In this document: one piece after another, positions 1-11,454 of the stretch
How the letters are laid out: every line of letters begins with the position of its first letter
Position numbering within the stretch: position 1 is the stretch's first letter
From: Bidens hawaiensis
Taxonomy: Eukaryota > Streptophyta > Magnoliopsida > Asterales > Asteraceae
Assembly: GCA_021521415.1 (NCBI GenBank)
Contig: JAIQDT010003580.1
Span: 1-64,000, forward strand
Direction: 5' to 3'
Length of the DNA: 64,000 nucleotides
Made by a program: the position numbers and the translations under genes
The notes under the pieces: model-generated
Database searches by the model: none
Told to the model about the DNA's origin: nothing
Seen by the model: only the letters and a program-made list of their open reading frames with translations

Positions 1-743
1 ATTCGATTTGGTATGTCAGGGTTTGGAATTATTGGAAGAATTGGTGCTTGAATTTGGTCTCCTTCATGAATTTGCTCTCCTTAGAAGTAGGGAAAAAAAT
101 ATCGGGTCACGTGACTTTCGGCCCATCCATACTAGATGTTCAAAATCCGCCACTGGTTTGGTTAATTCAATTTTCGTTTAACGGAACAGTTGTTGCTCAC
201 CCTAGTTAGTTGTAGTGATATATTGTGGTATTTTTAGAAGTCTAATATAGTTTCAATCTAGTTAGAATGAAGGTAACATCACATAACACAATATACAAAA
301 GATAAAATCAGAACCATCAAATTTCATAAACTTATGGTATTCAATGGACAACAATGATCCTTGGTGTGGCCAGAATTGTGAGCGAAAAATGTTAGCGACA
401 ATGCTTAATAAACAAAGGTCGGTGAACAATGATCGTAGATTGACAAGGTAGTTGACATCGTACATTCATACCATAAGACGATGCGTTGATACTAAAAGTG
501 GTGGTGACGCTTTATAAAGGGTGATAAGTGGCAACGACATTGGTAGTCATTTGCAGCGGATGGAACCACTTGTGAGGCTATGTGTAATGGGAAAAAAATG
601 TTGTCACGTTCGCGTCACCGTGGCTCTCCTCACACTCACTATAACGTAACATATAAAGAAAAGTTTTACTTTAATATACTAAAACTCAAACAACACGGTA
701 AATCACGTGTACAAACAATGTTCAAACAATCAATCGAATGTGC
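1..743. other. AT-rich intergenic DNA
   Basis: No open frame here resembles a known protein and I see no terminal inverted repeats. The segment lies downstream of the minus-strand RING gene and should contain its 3' untranslated region. I cannot place a poly(A) signal with confidence. Confidence 0.5.
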
Positions 744-1205
744 TTAAAATATGTCGAGGATTTCGAGAATCGAACGGTTACAAAGCGGGCACGAACCTCG
801 GTTCAACCATAACTCCCTCGAACACACCCTACAAAACGTATGCCCACATGGTATGAATGCCGCACCTTTCTTCCTTCCCATACACACGCAACACACCGAA
901 TCCGTCCCCTTTTCATCCTGATCGTCCGTCTCTTCCAACAACCTCATCAACGACATCCTCGCCGGTGTCGTATTATTATTATCTGGAGTTGACTGAGTGT
1001 CATGTTCAGCCGCCAACGCGGTTGCCAGATTCATCCTAGGAGATGGGAAAACGCAGTCAGCCTCCAATGTTGACTCGGTTAGTGGGTCAACGACATCTTG
1101 GAGGCTCATGGTGGAGGGTCCGGCGACCCAAGTGGACCCACAACATGCTAGTGCTAGCCGCTCTTGGAGGCTCCTGCGTCTCCGGAATTGTTCACCGGCG
1201 TCCAT
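744..1205 (-). CDS. C3HC4 RING-HC finger protein, probable E3 ubiquitin ligase
   Basis: Intronless 153-residue protein with a C-terminal RING finger at residues 105-143. Spacing is C-x2-C-x11-C-x-H-x2-C-x2-C-x10-C-x2-C, so all eight zinc ligands are present, ending in the CPLC pair. After the ring the protein ends at once with a short hydrophobic tail (ILEILDIF), as in a plant family of small RING proteins. The N-terminus (RRRRSLQERLALACCGSTW) is basic with a Cys pair, and a MSLMRLLEETD segment lies before the ring at residues 84-94; both fit that family. RING-HC domains usually bind an E2 and pass ubiquitin to a substrate. Substrate and location cannot be read here. The start is the first in-frame Met and the length is normal. 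Function beyond E3 activity is unknown. Confidence 0.9.
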   Translation of the reverse strand: MDAGEQFRRRRSLQERLALACCGSTWVAGPSTMSLQDVVDPLTESTLEADCVFPSPRMNLATALAAEHDTQSTPDNNNTTPARMSLMRLLEETDDQDEKGTDSVCCVCMGRKKGAAFIPCGHTFCRVCSRELWLNRGSCPLCNRSILEILDIF

Positions 1206-3029
1206 TACTTTGTGATATTATAAATGGTAAAGGGAGGTTATAAATGGAGGGAAGAATGAACTGAAGTCACAAGAAATATATATTGTGAGGTCATTGACAG
1301 CTCAGCTCCAACATTTGAATTTAATAAAAAGTTAGCCAAGGACAAAATGAATGAAAGAATGAATATTGGAAAGTATAGGGGGTTTGTTGGTAATATATGA
1401 GTGGTATAATGTTGCAGTTACTCACCATGGAGTTTTATTCATCCTGTTTCTCACACTTAACTGATATCCGAACTGATGAACACATGTAGGATTAGATAGT
1501 ATAGTTAGGACTATTGGCTTGAAGTTGCTTGTGAAAGCTACAGAAGATTTTGTTCGAAATTAGTTTGATTTGTAAACGATCTAAGTTAACTCGGTTTGTA
1601 AATGAACCGATGAGCTCGAGCCAAGATTGGTTAACTCGTTAGCTTGCTTGTGGCTTGGTGCCGGATTTTTCTCTTTTCTCTGTTTTTTTGGCATATTCTT
1701 TCATCCCAAACTTGTTCTAACTCTCACGTAACTCCCAAATAGCATCTTTTAAGCTCCAAGCACTGCAAATCAAATCATTCTCAAAGTAACGATGTTTCAT
1801 GTTAATAAGCGTTTAAAAAACATAGTTAGACATGCTAAAACTCAATCAAATACCCACATATCACTCGGTTAAATTAACATTTTATAGCTAAATAAAAAAA
1901 ATTAATACATTAAGTTTAACTCCTCATCATTATTCGCTCCAACTCCCGTCATGACTCTCTCTTCTTCTAAAGTCTATCAATATAATCGTGCCAAATAAAG
2001 TCTAAACTAATTTCTTAAAACTAATCTAAGTTTGAGTTCAACTTTTTAGCTTGGTTTAAAACTCTAGCAGAGTCTTTGTTTAAGATTAGTCCTGCCTCTG
2101 CTCATGAACAATCCAAGGTAAACCTGACTTAACGGGAAGGAAGGAAGGAAGGAAGGAAGGATTGATAGAATTAGATGAGTTCTATATAAGTGGTAAGGGC
2201 TTGCTAAGTTGTTTAATATAGGAGGATGAATTATGAATATGATAGAAAGATTAAGGAGTGGTAAGTAATATAGTGGCGTAGGAGTACAAAAGTTAGTTGC
2301 CGCCCATAATTTGGAGGGAAACAATAAACAAGGTACTTTTGCCATGTGGCGCTTGCTACTCAAAGTAACTAAAGGTTAAAAAAGAAAAACATAATACTTT
2401 GATTTGCAAAAGTTTCCATACTAAATCAAATTTTTATAGATCAATTTTGTTGATTTTGAGCACGCTTCTAGATCAATTTGTTACATATAGAAACTTGAAA
2501 ACTCATTGTAACTTTTCTTAAAATTTATATGTTTAATTTAAATTTATATGTTTAATTTTTGTTTTTTGTTTTATCTAATAACATACAAAAACCTAACCCC
2601 AAAACTCTTCTAGACTTGAAACGTAACCAGACATATTTCTTTTAAAATTAATAATTATAAGCATACATAATTCATAAATCAAACAGATTACGTCGGTCAA
2701 ACAAACATTTTAGTATTCAAGTAAACACCCAAATTGGTAAACTTTAAAAGAAAAAAAATATTCGAGTAGTTAAAGTATAGTTTTGCATGTAGAGCAGCTA
2801 GGGGTGTTCGTTATTCGAATCAGTCAATCAAACTCAAATAACTCAAAATTCAATTCAAATTGAATTTGAGTTTGAGATATTTGATTAAAATTGGAGTGTC
2901 ATTGGTCAGAAAGTGTAAGTTAAGAGTGTTATTGATCACTTTGCTAATATAAATTGTTATTGGCCAATGAATTATCGTTTAGATTATTAAAATCCAGTTT
3001 ACCTTTTGCAATATATAAAATCAATATAA
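1206..3029. other. Intergenic DNA with a GGAA microsatellite and a lone hAT-like end
   Basis: Contains the upstream region of the RING gene. A (GGAA)n microsatellite lies at about 2134-2160. At 2799 a TAGGGGTGTTCG sequence matches the left terminus of the hAT-type elements found elsewhere in this window. No matching right terminus follows within 1 kb, so it is probably a truncated copy. No gene is recognised. Confidence 0.5.
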
Positions 3030-3733
3030 GGTAGCGTTTGTTATGCAAGAATGACAGAAGGAATGGAATGATTCATTGCATTGAAATGAAAAAATTGGTG
3101 TTTGGTTACTCAATGGAATGAAATCATCCATTGCATGGAATCCCATTCCATCAAAACCATTCCTTCCCACCCCCTTTTTTTTTGTTCATTCTATTCCTCC
3201 TTCATCCTACTTTCTCAACAACACCACCGCCTAACAACAACCACCACAACTACCATCGGCACCACCACCACCACCACCACTGTCGCCGCCGCCACCACCA
3301 CCTTACCACCACCGTCGTCGTCGCCGCCAACAACGTCACCGTAACTTCCGCAACCATTGTCACCGCCGCTGTCTAACCATCACCACCATCATCATTGTCG
3401 TTGCTTGACCACCACCACCGTACCATTGCCATCGCTACCAATGCTACCACCACCACCCCTACCACCTGACCGCCGCCGCCACCACCATCGCCATCATTTT
3501 TGTCGTCGGAGCTACCACCGTCGCCATTGTAGGCTTTTTTTTTTTTTTTGAGATAGGAGTGTTTTTATTATTTCTATTTCATTACTATAATTTCTTATTT
3601 TTTTTTTATACCAAACAACATAAAGTAAAAATTCATTTTATTTTCATAGGTTAACCAAACAAGATAAAAAAATGTAATGATCCATTTCATTCCCTTGTTC
3701 ATTCCATTACTTTTCCCATTCCAAACGAACACT
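3030..3733. mobile_element. Tourist/PIF-Harbinger-like MITE with a CAC-rich core
   Basis: The left end reads GGTAGCGTTTGTTATG; the right end, reverse-complemented, reads AGTGTTCGTTTGGAATG. These form an imperfect terminal inverted repeat flanked by TAA on the left and TGA on the right, consistent with a decayed 3-bp Harbinger-type target duplication. Subterminal DNA on both sides is rich in GGAATGGAATG-like repeats in opposite orientation. The core is the CAC/CCG-rich repeat listed separately. There is no transposase, so the element is non-autonomous. Confidence 0.6.
3220..3540. repeat. CAC/CCG-rich trinucleotide tract
   Basis: A strand-asymmetric stretch of CAC, CCG and CGC triplets inside the MITE. 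It opens artefactual His/Pro/Thr-rich frames on the plus strand. It ends in a run of T around 3535-3550. I do not regard any of these frames as a gene. Confidence 0.85.
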
Positions 3734-4245
3734 TGACCATTGCATGCATTAGTAACCAATTAACAAGGCAACAACCATTGATTTTGACTAATATCAAATA
3801 AGCCATCATCTCACGCATATGTAACATACTCGATTCATCTTGTTAACTGGCGAAGAACTTGTTAATTAGTCATGCAATGATACTCGGTTCTCTTCTTGCT
3901 CATTCCTTGTAAAAGTATTTTGGAAAGAATTTCTTTGGGATTTTCTATAATGATAACCTAAAGCAAAACCTAAAAAGTGTTTTTCATACTACACCTCAAT
4001 ATCAATATTAAGCCAATTGATCACTAGTTATTATAAGTTTCTCATTCTTCTTTAAGAAGCATATTATCGTAGCACCATTACCATGTATATTACATGTGCA
4101 TGCATGCATCGATTAGTGCATGTGAAGTTATTTTATAAACAACAAATGAATTAAAGATGTCTCGTGAACACTTATGAATTTTTATTAGCTTTAGTACACT
4201 GGAATCAAATCACACGCCGAATTAATATCATGTGCATTCAGACGA
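3734..4245. other. Intergenic DNA 3' of the RTM2-like gene
   Basis: AT-rich sequence with no coding signal. It lies directly downstream of the stop codon of the minus-strand RTM2-like gene and should hold its 3' untranslated region. Confidence 0.5.
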
Positions 4246-5308
4246 TCAAGCCTTGGTCCAAGATTTGATTGAATTTGAGACATAGATGCCAACTACAATC
4301 CCAACCACCACAATCGCGATTGTGTTCACACCATAACTCGACGCCTTTAGCTTCACGGCTAACGCACCAGCCGCTCGTTTATACTTCTCCAATACCGTCT
4401 TGTCCGACTCACTTGTTTGCGCTTGTGCGCAACATTTTGCTTCGCTTTTTTCTCCTCCTTCTTCCACTCCCCTCTTAGGGTCCTTCACTACTTCTTTCTT
4501 CTCTGTGTTTGGTTGAATTGGTTTTTTACCTTCATTTGATTCATCAACAGGCTTTTGAGGTGCTGCAGCGGCCGCAGGTTTAGCAGCCACAGGCTTTTGA
4601 GGCACTGCAACGGCCATGGGTTTAGCATCAGCAGGCTTTTGAGGCGCTGCAACGGCTGCAGGTTTAGCATCCACAGGCTTTTGAGGTGCTGCAACGGCCG
4701 CAGGTTTAGCATCCACAGGCTTTTGAGGTGCTGCAACGGCCGCAGGTTTAGCTTCCTCTGGCTTTGCTGCTGGAGTGATCATTTTGGGTTGCCTAACCAA
4801 GAGAATGTCTCCTTCGAATTTTGCACTGATTTTGTTGAGGTCACAATTTGTGGAAACTGGAAACTCCACACGAAATCGACTCCATGTGTTTTCGTGGAGC
4901 TTTCGTTCACCGCTAAGAATCAGGTTTCTTGCTCTTAGTTGGACCCTCAATTGTTCCTTAGCAAAACCTTTACAATTTACAAATTTGCAATATCAGACGA
5001 GGGTAGTCAAGTGCTAATATTGTAATTATATATGTTATGTTATTGAGAATGCATGGATCGATTAAAATTATGGTTTAATCGATACATGTATTCTCATTAA
5101 CATAACATATACATAATTGCAATAACACTCGACGATACAAATAATGTCATCTAGTTTAATACTACTCAGGAAGTCGAATTAAAATTTCGGCATTAACGAA
5201 ATGAAACAAACCTGGAAGATAGATGAGAAGGGTATCTGAATCATCTTCAGGTACCCACTCCATTGAAGGTTCGAAATCTTGATAAACTCGAGCCGCCTCT
5301 GATTCCAT
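4246..5308 (-). CDS. RTM2-like HSP20-domain protein with C-terminal membrane anchor
   Basis: Two exons on the minus strand, 5308-5212 and 4967-4246, separated by a 244-bp GT-AG intron; 272 residues. The N-terminus (RVYQDFEPSMEWVPEDD) and the following alpha-crystallin-like segment (about residues 8-95, with ILSGERKL, WSRFRVEFPV and KFEGDILLVRQPK) match the plant HSP20-like group that includes Arabidopsis RTM2. RTM2 is a phloem protein that restricts long-distance movement of some potyviruses. Residues 105-174 are five tandem 14-residue Pro/Ala/Lys repeats. A Lys/Glu-rich linker and one hydrophobic helix (about 250-266, IAIVVVGIVVGIYV) follow, so the protein is probably tail-anchored. The splice joins G|GT to make GFAKEQL, which restores the conserved family sequence. 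The antiviral role is known for RTM2 itself; for this copy it is inference, because the family has many members without it. Confidence 0.87.
4543..4752 (-). repeat. Coding minisatellite, 42 bp x 5
   Basis: Five in-frame 42-bp units in exon 2 of the RTM2-like gene encode AKPAAVAAPQKPVD and close variants. Units 1 and 2 are identical in protein; units 3-5 carry changes such as PAD, PMAVAV and AAAAA. The unit length is a multiple of three, so slippage changes protein length without breaking the frame. Confidence 0.95.
5006..5133. repeat. Near-perfect 128-nt hairpin within the RTM2-like intron
   Basis: The left arm starts at 5006 (gtcaagtg) and the right arm ends at 5133 (cactcgac). The arms are roughly 60 nt with few mismatches and a loop of about 8 nt near 5066-5073. 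It occupies over half of the 244-bp intron. It may be a foldback MITE or a miRNA-like precursor; the sequence alone does not decide. Confidence 0.85.
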
Positions 5309-7829
5309 CTTTGAATGTTAAAATGGTGTTTGATGATGAAAATGTTAAGATCGTTCTTGTTGAATAAATATGCGAGCTTAATATTTGTTGGAGGTGTGAA
5401 TGGTCCCAAGTTTCTTGGCAAATAGATATACCTTTCTTTCTTTTTGATTGCTTTGCTTATGCAAATCCTGTCAAAAAAGTAACTTGTTTAGATGGCACAG
5501 GTACTTTATGTTGTTAAAGTTTTGTAATTTATACAATATATCTTTTATCAAAGCAAACAGAAAATATACATGCATGACCCAAAATTTGATATTTTCGGGA
5601 GATTCGTTTATTGTGGTATAAGATTTATTTTTCTGAAAAAAATCACGACTACGGAAAATAGGTGATATTGATTATCCGAATTATACCTCTAAATATTTTG
5701 TTTTTTTAATTTCCTTTAGTCGTGGTTAATAAACTTATATCTTTCGTTAATTGACTTTTTAGCTTTTATATGTATAAATACATTGGGTAATAAAATTAAA
5801 TAAGAGTCGGAATGGTAAGACATGATATATACTTGAGAAATTGCAAATAATGAGTAGCCCCATAGCAATGGGTAATCGGGTACCCAACATGTATAAGACA
5901 TAATCTTACAATGAGATGTGAAAGTGTATTACCAATGATGAATAGTGTAGGATTTGAATCAATGATGAATGGTGTCGGATTTTGAGTAATGGAAAATGGA
6001 TATGAAGTTCTTTGTTTCTGGTTTTACTCATTCTTATGGTGTTGCTTTCTTAGCCCACACTTTTGATCAAGGCGCCCCTTTTTGCTTTTTAGGTCCTAAC
6101 TGCATTGAATATCAGAACCCAAAAGAAACTTAAGCCCACTATAAACTCTCAGCCCATAAATATATCCTAAACTTAAAGTCCTAAACCCACTTTAGTAGTT
6201 TAGTTTAAAAAAAAGGTTGGATTTTGTGGCGTTTTTTTAGTGTTATGAGGTAACATCACGTACAATAAGACTTATCGTATATTACGTACTCGAGCCTATT
6301 AAGCTTCGAACTTAAGCCCACTATAATTATGTAATTCAATTAAGAACTGAATTACGCTAGGTTTCAATACAAAATTGCTTATAATTTATGCTCTGTTCCA
6401 AACATGTATTACAAACCAACCCATTTGATCATTATTGTAATTTTAATTATGTAATTGAATTACACTCAATCGTGAATCAATTATTATAACTTATAATAGA
6501 ATATCAGTTTACCCTCATAATGCTCGAAAATGGAATTACAAAGTAAAAGTTATATCAATCACAATGCAAAATAAAATTTTATTATTCAATTAGGTTTATT
6601 ATGCTCAGTTAGGTTCGTTATGATTCTTTTTTAACCACGACTGCATTTCTAACTTACGTATGCTTCATTGCTTCTGAAAGAATAAGAATATTTGCAAACT
6701 ATTTTAGCTTAGTGAATCAACGGTTTAAATCTCATGCTTTTTCTACATTCTATGATTCTTTAATCAAAAGGTGAATTTATTAAATTACCTTTAAGTGTAT
6801 CTGTTTATAACGTAAATTGATATCTCCCCTTTCTTATTTAGATAATATCGTTACCTGCAAATGCAAAATGTTGAATCGCATTCTTTTAATTGAGTATGAC
6901 TTAAACAACTGAGTGTAATTTTAATTGACTTACGCTTTTTCATTGAGAATCAAAATTGAACCTTCGTTAATGTTTGCTATCTCAGTGGTTGATCAGTTCT
7001 GTTCGTGTTCGAGTTGAGTTTCAATTTAATTTTGTTTTTTATTTTGGTCAGCGATTTTGGAGTACGAGTTTGATTTTGGTCGAAGATTTAAAAAGCAAAA
7101 TGATTCGCGATTTTCCAATAGCGTGATTGTTGCGGTTAATTAGGACAAAAATGGAATTGAATGAATTTACAAGTTTGTATCCACATGTTTTTGAAAGTAA
7201 GATTGTCTAATGTATGATAAATCATTATTGTATTTTATCTTTTATCATTAATTATTGCAAATTTATACAAACCAAGTCCACATAAAACATTATAAAGTGC
7301 AAAATGTTGTTTTATTACCCATGACTCAAAAGTTGTTTGTCAATCCTCTATACATTTTAAATCTTTAATACTCCATCACCTGTCTCACAAGTCATACCAT
7401 TAGCAATATGGATCTAATTCTAACGTGTTCTAGACTCCAAAATTATACTTGTCTTCGTCAAAATCCTAACATTAATACGGATTTAATTTTAATGTTGTAA
7501 ATGCAATGACACACCTTCTCACAACATGCATATTATCCATGAATCATGAGGTAAGCAATGCGAAGTTATTTCCCGTTCCACACGGAATGAATTTTGTGGG
7601 TCAAAGTATGTGGTCAAAAGTGGAAGTTGCAACTTGCAATTGGTTGTGACTTAAGAATTAATGAAGAATATTGACCATAAACAAGGGACATTTATGTAAA
7701 TAACCAAAAAGATGTTTGACTTTAGTCCAAACGACAAGCTTTCCAAAGTGCTTTACCAATAATCACATGCCATGTTTACTTGCTTTCTCTAAACAAAATA
7801 ATAGAAATCCCCGTTGGCTGATCCACAGC
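5309..7829. other. Intergenic DNA 5' of the RTM2-like gene
   Basis: AT-rich sequence with no recognised gene. It holds the promoter region of the minus-strand RTM2-like gene (just above 5308). I see no complete mobile element with matched ends. Confidence 0.5.
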
Positions 7830-8257
7830 TAGAGATGATCAACAAAACCGGTTCCTAGAACCGAACCGGACCCGAACCGGTTCCTACCGGTTTTTTGTAG
7901 AAACCGGACCCTATCTGATTCAACCCGATGATCCGTGACCGGTTCTTGCATTTCTGAGTGGGGGCGGGTAGGAACCGGAACCGAACCGGAACCGGTTCTG
8001 GAACCGGAACCGGTTCCTAACCGTTTTTTTTGGCCGTTTTTTGACCATTGGGGTCAAAAATAGCCGTTTTTTGACCGGTTACGGTACAGGAACCGGTTTA
8101 GGAACCGGTAAGAACCGGTTAGATAGGTTAGGGGTCCGAGGGTGGGAGAACCGGTTCGGTTCCCTAACCGGTTCGAGCCTGGAACCGGTTTAAAAGGTGG
8201 TTTTGAATATAGGAACCGGTTCCGGTTCCTAGTCCCAAACCGTTTTGAACATCTCTA
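7830..8257. mobile_element. Non-autonomous hAT-type element with ACCGGTT array
   Basis: A 428-bp element flanked by a perfect 8-bp target duplication, TCCACAGC (7822-7829 and 8258-8265). Termini are TAGAGATGATCAA on the left and, reverse-complemented, TAGAGATGTTCAAAACGG on the right. An 8-bp duplication with such short TIRs is typical of hAT transposons. The interior is almost entirely GGTTCC/ACCGGTT/GGAACC motifs in both orientations. No coding frame is present. Confidence 0.88.
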
Positions 8258-8329
8258 TCCACAGCACATGTTACTAAAAACTATAGAGGTATATCTGTAC
8301 CAAAGGTGTGCAGCTTAGTAGTATCAAAA

Positions 8330-8640
8330 TGTGTGTATATTATAGACAACTATTCAGACGTCGGCCCACTATCTAGACATCCGGTCACACCTATATGAGT
8401 CGTATAGGTTGATATGATTCATATAGGGGTCATCTCTATATCAGTAGTCGTTGATAACCTATACGAAGTACATTCATACGAAATTGTTTATACGATTCGT
8501 TAGTTCCGTATGAGATCCCATATATATATACCCATAAGACTTATGTTTGTACGACTTGGATGCTGCCATACAAGATCTGTTGTATATTATACGCTTCGTA
8601 CGAGTCCATACGAAATTAACATTCAAATTCTAATGGCTAG
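8330..8640. repeat. Cluster of ATACGA/TCGTAT motifs upstream of a TATA-like box
   Basis: Repeated (C)ATACGA and its complement occur in both orientations across about 300 bp (for example near 8398, 8459, 8478, 8490, 8510 and 8600). A TATA-like sequence, CACTATAAAAC, follows at about 8651-8661, and a short frame starts at 8698. This resembles a transposon terminal or promoter region, but I could not find a matching distal end. Confidence 0.45.
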
Positions 8641-8697
8641 TTTGGAATCACACTATAAAACAACATTTTTGTCAACTTCTTCCTTCACATTTTGCTC

Positions 8698-8939
8698 ATG
8701 GCAAACCCACAAAACAATGTTTTCTCAACTTCGAAACCTCTCCAAGAAGTATTACCGGAAAACGCAAGCCAACCACCTATTAAAGTCTTAAAGATCCCTC
8801 CGTCGGGGGGGGGGGGTATGTGTCACATGATTCATGGGTGGTCGATGAAGATCGTTGGCGGTTCCAGGATCATTGGGAAGATGTGCATAATACATACTCC
8901 TCAGGTTGCTCGTTTGATTCAATATTTTATTATCCTTAA
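8698..8939 (+). pseudogene. Small ORF frameshifted at a G12 run, probably transposon-derived
   Basis: The frame from ATG 8698 begins MANPQNNVFSTSKPLQEV and runs into a run of twelve G (8805-8816). Past the run, another frame gives a more protein-like, acidic and aromatic sequence (YVSHDSWVVDEDRWRFQDHW onward) ending at 8939 in FYYP and a double stop. A G run of 10 or 13 would join the two. I do not recognise the product. A TATA-like box lies about 40 bp upstream of the ATG. Either a decayed transposon ORF or chance open frames is possible. Confidence 0.35.
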
Positions 8940-9489
8940 TAATTAGTTATGCTTCCCGTATGATTATGTTTTAACGTATCTTTTAATTAGTTGTTTTTTG
9001 GTAATTTTTGTATTTTAAGTTTTAGTTTAAACTATATCTATCTAATTTTAAAACACACGTCAGCAGAAAAAGGAATTGTTACAAATTACACTACTAAAAT
9101 ACAAATTACTAAAACGTAAATTTTCCCCCTCCTAAAATCTAAAACTGCATACCCTAATCAACACAACCCTACAAGCAATTATTATAGCAACTGGCAAACT
9201 AATCGTTTTGATCGACAAAAACCTAAACCGACTGAATGCACAACAATACTAAACATCAATACTCATATATTAACCAAAGACAATTACAATTAGTTGTTTT
9301 AGTACATGAGAAAAATACTGAAGGGTTACAAACTATACATACCGGGGTATGACTCGAAAGAATTAGCCGTGATTCGTCATCTCTCAGTCTTTAATCTCGA
9401 TGTTATGGAGCATATAAATGATCTAGAGATGGTTGGAATTGACGGGAGAACTCTAGTATGCTCTGAAAATGGCCTGGAAACTGATTAAT
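8940..9489. other. Intergenic DNA, possibly LTR-derived
   Basis: AT-rich sequence with no convincing gene. A 60-codon plus-strand frame (9306-9488) has no recognised similarity. Confidence 0.35.
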
Positions 9490-9760
9490 GTCGAATAGGG
9501 TCATGAAAATATAATATAAATGAAAACCCTAACTTTCCCGTCTGTGCGGATCGCGGTGCGCGATGGGTCTCTCCCTGGTCCATCGGGTATCGCGATGGAC
9601 CACGGTCAGCAACATCGCAATTCACAATGGTAACCCTTCAATCCCATCGCGTACCGCGACGGGACCCTTCATCAGCTGGAATCGTTTTTCGTCTCGTTTC
9701 GTGTGCTGGGAATCTCAGGTCTTCATCCCGTGCTCGTACATGACCTGAAATACAACAATC
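9490..9760 (-). mobile_element. LTR-like promoter remnant with CpG palindromes
   Basis: On the minus strand, CpG-rich imperfect palindromes (9578-9600, arms GTCCATCG/CGATGGAC; 9643-9663, CCCATCGCG-TAC-CGCGACGGG) lie upstream of a TATA-like stretch at about 9510-9530. This is the same arrangement as in the LTR at 51224-52519. I infer a remnant of a related LTR. No ends, primer-binding site or second LTR are visible. Confidence 0.4.
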
Positions 9761-10131
9761 ACGTATGAAGTACCGAAATTCCTAAAATAAACAACTAAAA
9801 CAACTCAAATAGACACTCGTACTATGTACAAACCGACTAAACATCAATCACTCCCCTGTTAAAAAGCCTGCTACGTATTAAACGCCCCAACCCACAATAA
9901 TAATAATAATGACCAAGGCCCAAAATTTTTTGAGTGTTGATCCAAGTAGTAATGCGACCACCTTCACACGTTCGTTTGGCCCACAGATTTTCCATCCACC
10001 CATTGTATTGGTCATTTTCTCATTCACACAACCCAGCAAGATAACATTAAGGACCACCTTACCCAGATCATCTTTTAACCATGTATTTTTGACCCAATAG
10101 TGACAAATCATTTTGCCATTAATCCCTCTAA

Positions 10132-10309
10132 GAGGGTGTTTGGGATTGTTTATTTTCATCAACTTATAACTTATTAACTTTTTGAAAAATAATAAGGTGT
10201 TTAGGATTGCTTATATTATGAGAGAAAAAGTTCCTAAAGTTACATTTTTGTAACTTATTAAGTTAATGAAAGCTATAAGGAGGTAAAATAAGGAATCCCA
10301 AACACCCCC
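10132..10309. mobile_element. Tourist-like MITE (PIF/Harbinger type)
   Basis: A 178-bp element flanked by TAA on both sides. Termini are GAGGGTGTTTGGGATTG and, reverse-complemented from the right, GGGGGTGTTTGGGATTC. TAA duplication and GGGTGTTTGG ends are characteristic of Tourist elements mobilised by PIF/Harbinger transposases. Related elements occur at 40127 and 62005. Confidence 0.85.
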
Positions 10310-11422
10310 TAACAGGCCCCAAAGTGTTAATCCTGAATTCCCCAAATCATGTTTAAGAATGACTCGAGAAAAGGTGTTTGTTCCACCCTTCTGGTTCACA
10401 CTTCACGCACAGTTGGTTATTAATAGTTGTGTTGGTAATACCAGTTTCAAGTAATCTGCCTTTTTGTATCGACCCAAAAGGGCCACATCATCCCCTACTG
10501 TCTAACCCGTCACCCTAAATAACAACCCGACCCATCGTACAATTCCCTTAGATGGTGTTGTTTGAATTAAAATTAAAATTTTAATAATTTGTTGTTATAC
10601 AATCTAGCCTTCAATGGTATAACTTGTCCCAGAATGCCCCGGTCATGGAATAATGATGTGGTGTTTTGTGACGTGGAGCCTACATGGCTGAGCCCCTCTC
10701 ACGCTTACTAAACCGTTACACGTAGCCATAAGTGAATTTTAAAATGTTATTTTTTAATTTTAATCTTATATCTTTTATTAATTAAATGTTGGTTTAAATA
10801 TATGTTGAATTTTAATATTTGGAATGAACTATTATCTTAGCATAAAAAGATACTCATATCCCCTTTTTAGCTTTTTCCTTTTTGTCTTCTACTCCAGAAA
10901 AATCCAATTACTCGTGTACATAATATATATTTATATAAACTATTATTACTCGTGTACACGACAGCTTGCTTTATTTATTTCTGGGTTTACTTTAGGCTAG
11001 GGACACTACACCGTATAAAATGTAAATTAAATAACCAATTAGTCTCGTTAAATAAACATTTTTATGTAAATCTATAATGTGTGTAAATTTTCTTTCATGC
11101 TATAAGAGCCTGTTTCTTTTTCCTTTCTAAAATTACCCATGAACATATTTTTGTTTTTAACAGCTAATTTGGATAACTGACGGTCCATTGGTATATCCGT
11201 TCATCTCCATTTCACAAGAGTACCGAATATCATCTTAATGAGGAAACCCATCATAGATGAGAAAACCTCTGGTCCAATTTGAAACCCCCTATTATTTATC
11301 ACATGTAAGACTTGAAAACAAGACATCTCTTTTTAAAATTGAAGACTTTGATTGCCTCACATCAACCACTTGAACTAGGAATCTTTGGCACGTCAAACAA
11401 TCTTATTCATTTTATTAATTAA
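10310..11422. other. AT-rich intergenic DNA
   Basis: No recognised gene or bounded element. It ends at the A|CTAG junction of the next Helitron. Confidence 0.45.
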
Positions 11423-11454
11423 CTAGGATGGTGCCCGTGTTACACACGGGTAGA

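Noticed and set aside
857..1243. Plus-strand frames over the RING gene
   Set aside because: Shadows of the minus-strand RING coding sequence; only the minus frame has the C3HC4 spacing.
3102..3551. His/Pro/Thr-rich open frames
   Set aside because: They come entirely from CAC/CCG triplet repeats inside a MITE in three overlapping frames; no start context, homology or conserved ends.
4269..5017. Plus-strand Cys/Arg/Leu-rich frames over the RTM2-like gene
   Set aside because: Antisense shadows of the Pro/Ala repeat.
8805..8816. G12 run as a G-quadruplex regulatory site
   Set aside because: A single uninterrupted run inside an apparent reading frame; no neighbouring G tracts to support a designed quadruplex.
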